Shown: positions 1 to 5,385, numbered from the stretch's first letter. The stretch: 6,605 nucleotides of DNA from Candidatus Aegiribacteria sp. (GCA_021107345.1 JAIOSX010000125.1:1-6605), one strand, 5' to 3'. Notes: a model not told the origin generated them from the sequence alone. Made by a program: numbers and translations.

Positions 1-373
1 AGGTGCTGTCGAATACTGCATACCTGCCGGAGGATCCTATCAAAACACCTCCATCAGGGAGTATCTCCACCGTGGAGGGCATATTGAACTCACCGGGGCC
101 TTCTCCCTCCCTGCCTATGCTCGCCATATACTCGCCATCGGGTGAGAATATTAGAACTCTGTTTTTCAACCTGTCTACAATTAGAATCCTGCCATCTGGT
201 GAGTAGGTTGGGTCTGTAGGCCAGGCAAACATGTACTCATCCTCTCCGAACTCCACTCCGATAGAATCAACAACTTCAAGTTTGTATTCGATATCAGGTA
301 TAGGGAAGTACTCCTCCGGCTGTCCGCAGTTCACAAGCAGCATGGAGATCATGCAAGGCAGAGTTGTTTTCAC
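1..373 (-). CDS. Six-bladed beta-propeller (NHL-like) lipoprotein, 5' part only
   Basis: The reading frame is open from 373 to the window edge (124 codons); the C-terminal part lies outside. The N-terminus is a short hydrophobic stretch ending in LLVNC at about residues 12-16, followed by GQPEE. This fits a lipoprotein signal with Cys16 as the lipidated residue, although Asn just before the Cys is not the usual Gly/Ala/Ser. Blade-type repeats follow: YSPDGRILIVDRLKNRVLIF, SPDGEYMASIGREGEGPGEF, then a third beginning ILPDGGVLIG. The SPDG turn, the D-x-x-x-x-R-V-x-x-F strand pair and the G-x-G-x-G-P-G-E-F loop are typical of 6-bladed propeller/NHL-like proteins. Such propellers usually serve as binding scaffolds; no ligand can be named. 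The start is uncertain. GTG at 373 lacks a nearby Shine-Dalgarno, whereas GAGGAG at 421-416 lies 6 bases before an in-frame ATC at 409. The family call is firm, the start is not. Confidence 0.8.
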   Translation of the reverse strand, partial: MKTTLPCMISMLLVNCGQPEEYFPIPDIEYKLEVVDSIGVEFGEDEYMFAWPTDPTYSPDGRILIVDRLKNRVLIFSPDGEYMASIGREGEGPGEFNMPSTVEILPDGGVLIGSSGRYAVFDST

Positions 374-409
374 TGTAAATACTAGCTTGCTTTTATCTGT
401 TTTGCTGAT

Positions 410-781
410 CCTTTACTCCTCTGTAGGCTTTTTATTGTACATATACACTCGTAGGACAATGATAATAGAGACTATACCTCCCCTCCCAATTCTACTATTG
501 ATACTTCCAGGATTGTCACAAGTAAAATGCGTTTGTTTTAACTTCTTGTGCGCTTCTACGGTTATTTCCTTTACTGGGAATGTAGAGTTCTTCTTCAAGG
601 AAGATTGCAAAGTCCAACAACTTCCTCTTGATAGAGGAGCATACATTCATGATCGGATCACCATAACTCTGAGAAGATGTATGCAGATGTTTACCTGTCA
701 GGTCAAGGACAATCCTCCATGGGATAAGAAAGGCTTCCCGGCCGGAACGCAGGCTGCATTTACGCCGGGAAGAAATCCTTA
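410..781. other. Intergenic stretch without a convincing gene
   Basis: This gap of about 370 bases lies between the two minus-strand genes. Open frames exist on both strands (192 codons on plus across 231-809, 77 codons on minus at 646-413), but neither has a ribosome binding site, family features or a plausible start. The plus frame also runs antisense through both neighbouring genes. Small inverted repeats are visible: TCCTCT/AGAGGA at 623-628 and 633-638, and GCATACAT/ATGTATGC at 639-646 and 677-684. I see no clear promoter for the propeller gene. Confidence 0.5.
734..772 (-). terminator. Hairpin terminator after the DUF6794 gene
   Basis: A perfect 9-bp inverted repeat, CTTCCCGGC (734-742) and GCCGGGAAG (764-772), begins 9 bases past the stop codon of the minus-strand gene. 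Read on the minus strand it is followed by CCTTTCTTAT, a weak T tract rather than a clean run of T. The position is right for ending transcription of the DUF6794 gene, but the 21-base loop and poor T tract make it an imperfect intrinsic terminator. Confidence 0.55.
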
Positions 782-1237
782 TCAGCTACCGGATACATTT
801 TCCCAGTAATCGATATAGAATTGAACCTGTTCTTCCAATTCCAGGGGCCTGTCATTGAGATATCTCCAGAACGAATGAAGGATAATATCTGACATATCAT
901 CAGGGTGATGAAGACCGAGTTCATACAGATAGTCGAATAGTCTGGACCCTGACCACAAACCCCAGTTGTTTCTTATCCACCTTCCCAGTCCATGGTGGTA
1001 CATGATCATGTCGTCTTCGTCTCCGGATCTCATCTCTTCGATCATATCCGGATGCAGCATCGTTTCCAGTTCTGTGAAACAGTCCTCGATATCCTCCGGG
1101 ATGTAAAAGCCTGTAGGGGAATCGGCATCTTCTGTGGGATTGATTTCGTTTGCCGGTTCATCCTCACCCTGGGCATAGATACTTCCTGCAGCGAGAATGA
1201 AACATGCTGCGAAAGGAAATGCAATTCTTAATTTCAT
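782..1237 (-). CDS. Secreted DUF6794 domain-containing protein
   Basis: This 151-residue protein of unknown function has a clear Sec signal peptide. MKLR is followed by a hydrophobic core (residues 5-19) ending in a YAQ cleavage site near residue 23. An acidic linker (about 24-42, rich in E, D, N and P) leads to a compact domain from about residue 44 to 146. The domain matches my recollection of DUF6794: a YIPEDIEDCF opening (45-54), a central YHHGLGRWIRNNWGLW (80-95), HHPDDMSDIIL (110-120) and a closing FWRYL/YIDYW helix pair. The conserved His, Arg, Trp and Asp residues could suggest a binding or catalytic site, but none is established. The start is secure: AAAGGAGG lies 5 bases before the ATG. 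It is probably a single-gene unit, with a hairpin directly after the stop and more than 350 bases before the next gene on the same strand. Function is unassigned. Confidence 0.8.
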   Translation of the reverse strand: MKLRIAFPFAACFILAAGSIYAQGEDEPANEINPTEDADSPTGFYIPEDIEDCFTELETMLHPDMIEEMRSGDEDDMIMYHHGLGRWIRNNWGLWSGSRLFDYLYELGLHHPDDMSDIILHSFWRYLNDRPLELEEQVQFYIDYWENVSGS

Positions 1238-1322
1238 TTTTCCTCCTTTGCCTTTCTGATCTCAGTATTAACAATGCAGCGATACCCGTATCTTAGTCAG
1301 TGATAGCTCGCCAGCATTAGTT

Positions 1323-1451
1323 TTATTCCCACCACTCTCCGACGAAGTAGATACTCGAGTCATCAACAGAATATTCCATGGGCTAATAGGAAACTCGTTT
1401 TTCCGCTTTATTGACCAGTCCCTTGATGCTGCTCTCAGACCCGGAACTATG
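1323..1451 (-). pseudogene. Possible remnant of the 3' end of a gene
   Basis: One minus-strand frame reads like protein sequence, with KGLVNKAEKRVSY followed by a TAG, then PMEYSVDDSSIYFVGEWWE and a TAA at 1325-1323. The part after the internal stop could be an 18-codon ORF starting at ATG 1379, but it has no ribosome binding site. The smooth protein-like composition on both sides of the TAG suggests the tail of a decayed gene whose upstream part is gone; two further in-frame stops lie upstream. I cannot assign a family. The impression could be chance in such a short frame. Confidence 0.2.
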
Positions 1452-1534
1452 TCAACTCTTAGCTCCCGATCGCATCATACACGCGAGAACTTACCCGATC
1501 AACGAACTGACAGTGAGAACCTGTGCTGCAGATT

Positions 1535-1577
1535 CTGTTCAGTGGTGAACAGCAATAGGAATCTGAATTGCTATTGC
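1535..1577. repeat. Two adjacent small inverted repeats
   Basis: CTGTTCA (1535-1541) and TGAACAG (1546-1552) form a perfect 7-bp stem with a GTGG loop. GCAATAG (1552-1558) and CTATTGC (1571-1577) form a second 7-bp stem with a 12-base loop, sharing one base with the first. No T tract follows on either strand, so these are not convincing terminators. They lie 83 bases upstream of the orphan gene start and could be an operator or leader structure. Confidence 0.35.
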
Positions 1578-1646
1578 GAAGATATCGGAATGTTCTTAGG
1601 ATGTGTTTTGTAGATGGTTAAAAATACAATTTCCTTTTGGTATTTT

Positions 1647-1651
1647 GGAGG
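1647..1651 (+). promoter_or_regulatory. Ribosome binding site deciding the start at 1660
   Basis: GGAGG lies 8 bases before ATG 1660. The upstream GTG at 1603 has no comparable site and would put charged, non-signal residues ahead of the hydrophobic core. Confidence 0.75.
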
Positions 1652-1659
1652 ATAAAGCG

Positions 1660-2478
1660 ATGTTGTTAAAATTATTTATGAGTGTTGTATTATTTGCCGG
1701 TTTTCTGCCTGCCCAGGAGCATTATTTTTATGATAGTACTCTTATTGAAATTTTCTCCTCTATATCCAATGAACATACAACTATTTTGGACATAGCTTCC
1801 TTACCTGTATTTGATGATGAATTAGTTCATCTGGATAATGAAAATGTCGATCAGGCGTTAGAATCAATTAGTAGATTCAATGATATTCTTGCTGATTATC
1901 AGAGTATATCCCAGTCAGTAGAAGATTCAGGTGAATCATGTATGGATTATGATACTTGTGAAATTGTTTCTGAAAATCATGTGGAATGTACTTATTTCAG
2001 AGATAAAGGAGATTACTCAATAACAGTAATCCAGGAAATTACTCCAACATATTATATGTATGATATGTATTGTTCCGGAGTTTTTGAAGGTGTCGATTAT
2101 GGTAGTATGTATTTGCTCCAGCATCAATATATAACTAAATGTGTAACACATTATGTTTTTGAATATTATCTACCTCCTTCTCCTCCAGAATTTGCTAATC
2201 AGCAATTATATTCTATCGAATACTTAAAGGATGATGAAAGTATGATTTTAAAATCAACTTTTTATGCGTGGGATTATGTTGTTAACTATCATCATCCATT
2301 TAGTCGTTCTGAAATGCTTTTTAAGGACAACATCGTTGGTTTTACACTTTATGCCTGGAGTTATAATAAAGAGGATTTGTATGCCTTCTGGATAGGAACC
2401 TGGGATTTCGAATCACTATCAGGAAACTGGTTATCTGTTGATGAAGATGGTATTCTCCAGGCGGCAGGTCCGATGTAG
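1660..2478 (+). CDS. AT-rich orphan secreted protein of unknown function
   Basis: The ATG at 1660 is chosen over the in-frame GTG at 1603. GGAGG lies 8 bases upstream (1647-1651), and starting here places a signal peptide at the very N-terminus: MLLK, a hydrophobic core to about residue 16, then a PAQ cleavage site near residue 19. The mature part of about 253 residues is acidic and very rich in Tyr, Asp and Ser. It has five cysteines (94, 100, 110, 138, 161), many aromatic residues, and a Trp-rich C-terminal third (YAWDYV, YAWSY, FWIGTWDF). I recognise no family, repeat or membrane segment beyond the signal. Sampled lines of this gene are near 30-34% GC against about 50% in argF, with a strong preference for A/T-ending codons, so it may have been acquired by transfer. 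After the TAG stop the frame stays open for another 53 codons. The ORF, start and export are well supported; function is unknown. Confidence 0.7.
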   Translation: MLLKLFMSVVLFAGFLPAQEHYFYDSTLIEIFSSISNEHTTILDIASLPVFDDELVHLDNENVDQALESISRFNDILADYQSISQSVEDSGESCMDYDTCEIVSENHVECTYFRDKGDYSITVIQEITPTYYMYDMYCSGVFEGVDYGSMYLLQHQYITKCVTHYVFEYYLPPSPPEFANQQLYSIEYLKDDESMILKSTFYAWDYVVNYHHPFSRSEMLFKDNIVGFTLYAWSYNKEDLYAFWIGTWDFESLSGNWLSVDEDGILQAAGPM

Positions 2479-2640
2479 GTAAGTGATATTCTCAGGTTAG
2501 CGAGCCCTCAGGCAAAGGCAGTGATTGAACCCTTCAATGGTGGTAAGTTCGAAGGTTCCGTTAAATGGTTGCAGCTGCAGGCGATCAGTAGAACAAAAAC
2601 AGAGGAAAACAAAGTGACACGCATAATCTTCCCATCTTAA
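2479..2640 (+). pseudogene. In-frame open stretch after the orphan's stop; gene remnant or extension
   Basis: Directly after the TAG at 2476-2478 the same frame continues for 53 codons to TAA at 2638-2640. It reads VSDILRLASPQAKAVIEPF, then NGGKFEGSVKWLQLQAISRT, and ends RIIFPS. The composition is protein-like, with higher GC and a more balanced codon use than the AT-rich gene before it. No start codon has a clear ribosome binding site; a GTG at about 2521 is the best candidate. The most likely reading is the surviving 3' end of an older gene into whose locus the AT-rich orphan was placed. Less likely, it is a C-terminal extension lost to a nonsense mutation. Confidence 0.3.
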
Positions 2641-3160
2641 TATATCGGATCTCGGGAATCGTATTTTTGGATTTGACGTAATTCCCCTCTAATATTTTCT
2701 TTAAATATTCTTCATGATCTTACTGATTGTACTGTAACGTATTCTAGAATGTTTGGCAATCTAATAATGTGACCCGTAACAATCAACAGGATGATTTCTG
2801 AATAGGCGTGATATCAGGTAATTTCACAGGGAGGCTCAGGAACGAAAGAATCTCTTACAGTGGCGCGGGGTTGAAGAATGAAAGATTCTGTTCTATAAGG
2901 GCAGCACCGGAGTAGAGATTGAACTGCAGGCTGCGGAGCCGTGGTAAGGAGGATGAGCAATATCTTCCATGCAGATGCCGCAGCCGGATTCCCTGTTCAG
3001 GAAGGGCTCAGCAGCTCCAGGTTCTATCTTCGTTTAATCGCATCTATATGACTTATCTTATTTATTGTATATTTTTTTGTTATCCTATAAATGTTAAACA
3101 AGTTAAGAACATAGCGAAATCTATATGTAAGATATTCGAATTAAAAGGTTAATAACCTTG
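2641..3160. other. Region without an intact gene, probably partly decayed coding DNA
   Basis: No frame here has a proper start, ribosome binding site and sustained length. From about 2800 to 3050 several short protein-like pieces appear in different frames: one with FTGRLRNERISYSGAG (about 2820-2870), one with KGSTGVEIELQAAEPW ending at a TAA near 2947, and one starting at ATG 2953 with GFPVQEGLSSSRFYLRL. Frame changes and stops between protein-like pieces suggest a degraded gene, but no family is recognisable. From about 3030 on the DNA becomes strongly AT-rich and probably carries the promoter of the next gene. TATAAAT at 3086-3092 is a possible -10 element, without a good -35. Confidence 0.35.
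3145..3159 (+). promoter_or_regulatory. Palindrome AAGGTT-AAT-AACCTT just before a ribosome binding site
   Basis: This perfect 6-bp inverted repeat with a 3-base centre ends 1 base before the Shine-Dalgarno TAAGGAG (3161-3167) of the beta-barrel gene. Its core GTTAATAAC is the exact reverse complement of GTTATTAAC at 3858-3866, in the leader of the next gene. It could be a protein-binding operator or a small RNA hairpin that affects ribosome access. Confidence 0.4.
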
Positions 3161-3175
3161 TAAGGAGTGATTGTC

Positions 3176-3670
3176 GTGCGCATTATATATATCTATGCTA
3201 TATTAATATTAGTACTGGTTCCATCCGTCAGCGTTTCCCAGGACCAGTCCGTGAATGTTCGAGATCTTCACCCATCCCGATTCTCTTTTGTCATAGGCGG
3301 CATCAATCTCATAGGCATATCGTTTGATACTTTCCTGTCAAGCAACTTTAATCTGGAGCTTTCTGCCGGTTTTGGGGTGGGGGCCGGACTAAGGTATCAT
3401 CCTACAGGTGCTGATACTGATGTTCGCTGGTCCCCATACTTAGGAGGTTACTTCGGCCTCATTCCAGCTATGGATTTTAACTTGTTCGGTTCTGGCGGCT
3501 CCGAGGACTTGAAACCGAACCTATACATCCCGGCGGGTGTTCATTACATCTCAATGTCCGGAAAATTCTCAATAGCCTTTGAGGGTGGGTACATGTATAT
3601 CTTCGAGGCAAACAATATCAACTCTGCTGAAATACCCATGATAGGTATCAAGATTCACTTGTCAATCTAG
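3176..3670 (+). CDS. Small predicted outer-membrane beta-barrel protein
   Basis: The start is GTG at 3176, not the earlier in-frame GTG at 3167, which overlaps the Shine-Dalgarno itself. TAAGGAG (3161-3167) is 8 bases before 3176. The 164-residue product begins MRIIYIYAILILVLVPS, a signal peptide with probable cleavage after SVSVS near residue 19. The mature chain alternates short amphipathic strands with Gly-rich turns (SFVIGGINLIGISF, LELSAGFGVGAGLRY, YLGGYFGLIP, FSIAFEGGYMYIF, MIGIKIHLSI), the pattern of a small 6-8 stranded outer-membrane barrel. It does not end in the usual C-terminal Phe. The stop codon TAG lies within the CTAG target of the inserted element that follows, so the native C-terminus seems preserved. 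No specific role can be named. Barrel topology is inferred from pattern alone. Confidence 0.7.
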   Translation: MRIIYIYAILILVLVPSVSVSQDQSVNVRDLHPSRFSFVIGGINLIGISFDTFLSSNFNLELSAGFGVGAGLRYHPTGADTDVRWSPYLGGYFGLIPAMDFNLFGSGGSEDLKPNLYIPAGVHYISMSGKFSIAFEGGYMYIFEANNINSAEIPMIGIKIHLSI

Positions 3671-3835
3671 TGTCATGTCAAGCATCAAATGATGTATCCT
3701 GCTCGTTCTTTGACGCTCCTGCGGCGTTGCGGATTCAGTTACATAGCCCTGCTATGCGCCATCATCCGCGCCTTGCAGGAACGCCAAATAACTTCGCAAT
3801 TATACAACATCTGACACTTGACATGACACTAGATT
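3664..3835. mobile_element. MITE-like palindromic element flanked by CTAG duplications
   Basis: Perfect 19-bp arms (3664-3682 and 3817-3835) flank a segment that is itself an imperfect palindrome. Inner paired blocks include TCCTGC/GCAGGA (3717-3722, 3775-3780), GCGGAT/ATCCGC (3729-3734, 3764-3769) and the apex CATAGC-CCT-GCTATG (3742-3756). The best reading is a 158-bp element (3671-3828) starting TGTCATGTCAAG and ending in its complement, with CTAG on both sides (3667-3670, 3829-3832) as a 4-bp target duplication. The remaining AAT and ATT would then belong to a palindromic target, AATCTAGATT. It encodes no protein, so it would depend on a transposase elsewhere. CTAG-type targets with 4-bp duplication are known for IS5-related elements, but the parent family is inference. 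The RNA of either strand would fold into one long hairpin, which may also affect transcript ends. Confidence 0.75.
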
Positions 3836-3851
3836 AAAACTGTGAATATGA

Positions 3852-3872
3852 AAAGGAGTTATTAACACCTTT
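3852..3872 (+). promoter_or_regulatory. Hairpin that includes the Shine-Dalgarno of the next gene
   Basis: AAAGG (3852-3856) pairs with CCTTT (3868-3872) and GTT (3858-3860) with AAC (3864-3866), around one A-A mismatch and an ATT loop. The left arm contains the ribosome binding site AAGGAG, and the right arm reaches into the TTG start codon at 3871. If it forms, the hairpin would hide the binding site. It also explains the unusually long 12-base gap between binding site and start. Confidence 0.4.
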
Positions 3873-4602
3873 GAAAAACAAGATATCCATTATTGCTTTT
3901 TTAGCGATACTTGCTCTTCTCAATACATCAGTTACGGCGTCGATTCCATCTTTTCTCCGGAGCCTTGGTATTTACCCGATAGAGGATTCCGCAGAGGAAA
4001 CACAGCGGGTGATCAATTCGATTCCGGTTCTGGAAGAATTGCCTGGAATCAGATTCAGCGCACTGGTTATTGATCTTCCCTCCGGGAGCCCTATAGCAGT
4101 ATCTGGAGAAGGCACATTTCCATTCAACATTCCGGAAGCATTTTTTCTCGCATATGCAATAGATATGATGCGGGTAGACAGCATTACACAGGGAACGGCG
4201 CAGGAGATTGAAAGCGTAGCATTATGGGTTAATAATTCTGGCCTGTATGGTACGCATCTGGTCGGAACGGGAAGTTTTGAATCACCCGAAACCATTTCCT
4301 CAAGCACGGCAAAAGATGTCGCAAGGGCCCTGCAGATAATCCATTCGGGTATGAATATGCCGGCAGTTATGGAAATATTGGATAACCCCGATATGGGAAG
4401 CGGCCAGGCATCGTCCATAGGAGAAGGATGGGACCTGTACGGCTGGGTGGATTCGGGAGAAGATCACAAAACATTTGCGTTAATAGCCATATCTCCGGAA
4501 GGACGGGAACTGGGATTTGTTCTTCTGAGTGATGATCTCTGCTGTGAGGAAAAGGGTGATCTTGCCATGATGCTCCTATGGGAAGCCGCTCAGGAGTTTT
4601 GA
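3871..4602 (+). CDS. Secreted beta-lactamase-fold-like protein, active-site residues apparently missing
   Basis: The TTG start is chosen because it places the signal peptide exactly: KNKISIIAFLAILALLNTSVTAS, cleavage near residue 23. AAGGAG lies 12 bases upstream. The 243-residue product has the order of elements of a serine beta-lactamase-like (Beta-lactamase2) domain. FSALVIDLPSGSPIAVSGEG (62-81) resembles the first beta-hairpin. FPFNIPEAFFLAYAIDMM (83-100) aligns with the helix that normally carries S-x-x-K. SSSTAKDVARALQIIHSG (143-160) resembles the conserved S-T-A-x-D-x-A-R helix. KTFALIAISPEGRELGFVLL (200-219) resembles the last two strands. The catalytic Ser and Lys positions read Ile and Ala, no KTG box is visible (the likely place reads LYGW, 189-192), and the SDN position may be NNS (121-123). 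This suggests a catalytically dead homologue with a binding or structural role in the periplasm. The fold assignment is inference from pattern. Confidence 0.5.
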   Translation: MKNKISIIAFLAILALLNTSVTASIPSFLRSLGIYPIEDSAEETQRVINSIPVLEELPGIRFSALVIDLPSGSPIAVSGEGTFPFNIPEAFFLAYAIDMMRVDSITQGTAQEIESVALWVNNSGLYGTHLVGTGSFESPETISSSTAKDVARALQIIHSGMNMPAVMEILDNPDMGSGQASSIGEGWDLYGWVDSGEDHKTFALIAISPEGRELGFVLLSDDLCCEEKGDLAMMLLWEAAQEF

Positions 4603-4631
4603 TTGACAGACCTTAAATAATGTATTAAACT
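4603..4631 (+). promoter_or_regulatory. Sigma-70-type promoter for the second beta-barrel gene
   Basis: A perfect -35 box TTGACA (4603-4608) directly follows the stop codon of the preceding gene. It is separated by 17 bases from TAAACT (4626-4631), which matches four of six -10 positions. Transcription would begin near 4638, leaving a leader of about 55 bases before the ATG at 4693. It is the best promoter in the window and suggests independent expression of the barrel gene. Confidence 0.55.
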
Positions 4632-4692
4632 TAATCAAAGTTATTGTTGTAAGGGTGGAATTGGCCGCTCTTAAACAACGAGGAGGAGAGTA

Positions 4693-5292
4693 ATGAAAAG
4701 GGTCTTTGTACTTGTATGTCTTTTGGCTTTCGCGGGAACGGCATTTGCCGGGTTCTCAATTGGTTTCAACCAAACAGAGATTCCCGTTATGATCGATGTT
4801 TCAAATGGTGAAGTGTACGCCGAGGATATGTACATGCTCCGTTTCGGTGCGATGGCATCGCCAGAGTTCCGTCTTGAGGGTTATGTAGGATACATGAAGC
4901 AAACTTTTGAGCTTGATCCACAACCCACAGTACCAGTTGAACTCGAGGGTTCAGCCATGGCTTTCGGCGGCGGCGGATACTACGTTGTCGAGGCTCCCGC
5001 CAACACCAGCTTCAGCATGGGCGCCAGGTTCCTCTATGGCACATCCAATTTTGAGGCGGGTACTACTGAGTATGAAACTACTTCCTGGTGTCTTGATCCC
5101 CTCATGAGGATCGATTTCGCCATCCCAGGCGCTGAGCAGCTGGCCTTTTTCACCGAGTTCGGCTTCCGCTATGCAAACGCAACAACCGTTGTAACTGACA
5201 GTGGAGTACAGAGCACGACCGACTACAAGTGGTCAGGACTTGCGACATACGCACCAAACAATGTTCTCGCTGGCGCGTACTACATTTTCTAG
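4693..5292 (+). CDS. Predicted outer-membrane beta-barrel protein
   Basis: This 199-residue protein starts with a textbook signal peptide (MKRVFVLVCLLAFAGTAFA, cleavage after residue 19). The start is fixed by AGGAGGAGAG ending 2 bases before the ATG. The mature chain is built of alternating beta strands and Gly/Thr-rich turns: FSIGFNQ, LRFGAMASPEFRLEGYVGYM, AMAFGGGGYYVV, SFSMGARFLYGTSNF, AFFTEFGFRYANATTVV, and a last strand VLAGAYYIF. The C-terminal Phe preceded by alternating aromatics is the usual recognition signal for barrel assembly by BamA. The size fits an 8-10 stranded porin-like or OmpX/OmpW-sized barrel. No specific family or substrate is recognisable, and a single Cys lies mid-chain. 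A promoter directly upstream and a strong terminator downstream make it a single-gene transcript, plausibly an abundant envelope protein. Confidence 0.75.
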   Translation: MKRVFVLVCLLAFAGTAFAGFSIGFNQTEIPVMIDVSNGEVYAEDMYMLRFGAMASPEFRLEGYVGYMKQTFELDPQPTVPVELEGSAMAFGGGGYYVVEAPANTSFSMGARFLYGTSNFEAGTTEYETTSWCLDPLMRIDFAIPGAEQLAFFTEFGFRYANATTVVTDSGVQSTTDYKWSGLATYAPNNVLAGAYYIF

Positions 5293-5310
5293 GAACCAGA
5301 AGCAATATCA

Positions 5311-5340
5311 GGGGCACGCATTACGCGTGCCCCTTTTTTT
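5311..5340 (+). terminator. Strong intrinsic terminator
   Basis: A perfect 9-bp GC-rich stem, GGGGCACGC (5311-5319) and GCGTGCCCC (5325-5333), has a 5-base loop and is followed by seven T (5334-5340). It starts 19 bases after the barrel gene stop and separates that transcript from argF. Confidence 0.95.
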
Positions 5341-5385
5341 GTACGCCCGGCATTTCGATGTATATTCCCCCGATACAATCTGATT

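Larger units (their letters stand above)
1238..1659. other. Divergent intergenic region
   Basis: This stretch of about 420 bases separates the minus-strand DUF6794 gene from the plus-strand orphan at 1660. It should carry the promoters of both, but I find no good -35/-10 pair for either. Visible structure includes an imperfect palindrome GATAC-CC-GTATC near 1282-1293, two adjacent hairpins at 1535-1577, and a possible decayed gene end at 1323-1451 on the minus strand. Each of the latter two is described separately. Confidence 0.5.

Noticed and set aside
413..646. 77-codon minus-strand frame ending just before the propeller gene
   Set aside because: There is no Shine-Dalgarno at its ATG and its composition is not protein-like. 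The close spacing of its stop to the next start is tempting but unsupported.
639..684. 8-bp inverted repeat GCATACAT/ATGTATGC
   Set aside because: The 30-base loop and lack of any associated gene start or T tract make chance the simplest explanation.
231..809. Long plus-strand open frame of 192 codons
   Set aside because: It runs antisense across the 5' end of the propeller gene and into the 3' end of the DUF6794 gene, with no binding site and no protein family features.
992..1231. Plus-strand frame opposite the DUF6794 gene
   Set aside because: It is a shadow of a well-supported gene on the minus strand.
3086..3092. TATAAAT as the -10 box of the first barrel gene
   Set aside because: No acceptable -35 lies 15-19 bases upstream in this very AT-rich stretch, so it is mentioned in the region note but not called as a promoter.
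2919..3152. 77-codon plus-strand frame with a hydrophobic C-terminal part
   Set aside because: It starts at TTG without a binding site. The N-terminal part is Arg/Cys-rich out-of-frame sequence and the hydrophobic stretch reflects AT-rich promoter DNA.
3671..3828. Palindromic segment as a plain transcription terminator or CRISPR-like repeat
   Set aside because: There is no T tract at its edges and no repeated unit. Exact terminal arms with CTAG flanks fit an inserted element better.
3972..4418. 148-codon minus-strand frame
   Set aside because: It is antisense to the beta-lactamase-like gene, which has a signal peptide and fold-like motifs; the minus frame has neither.
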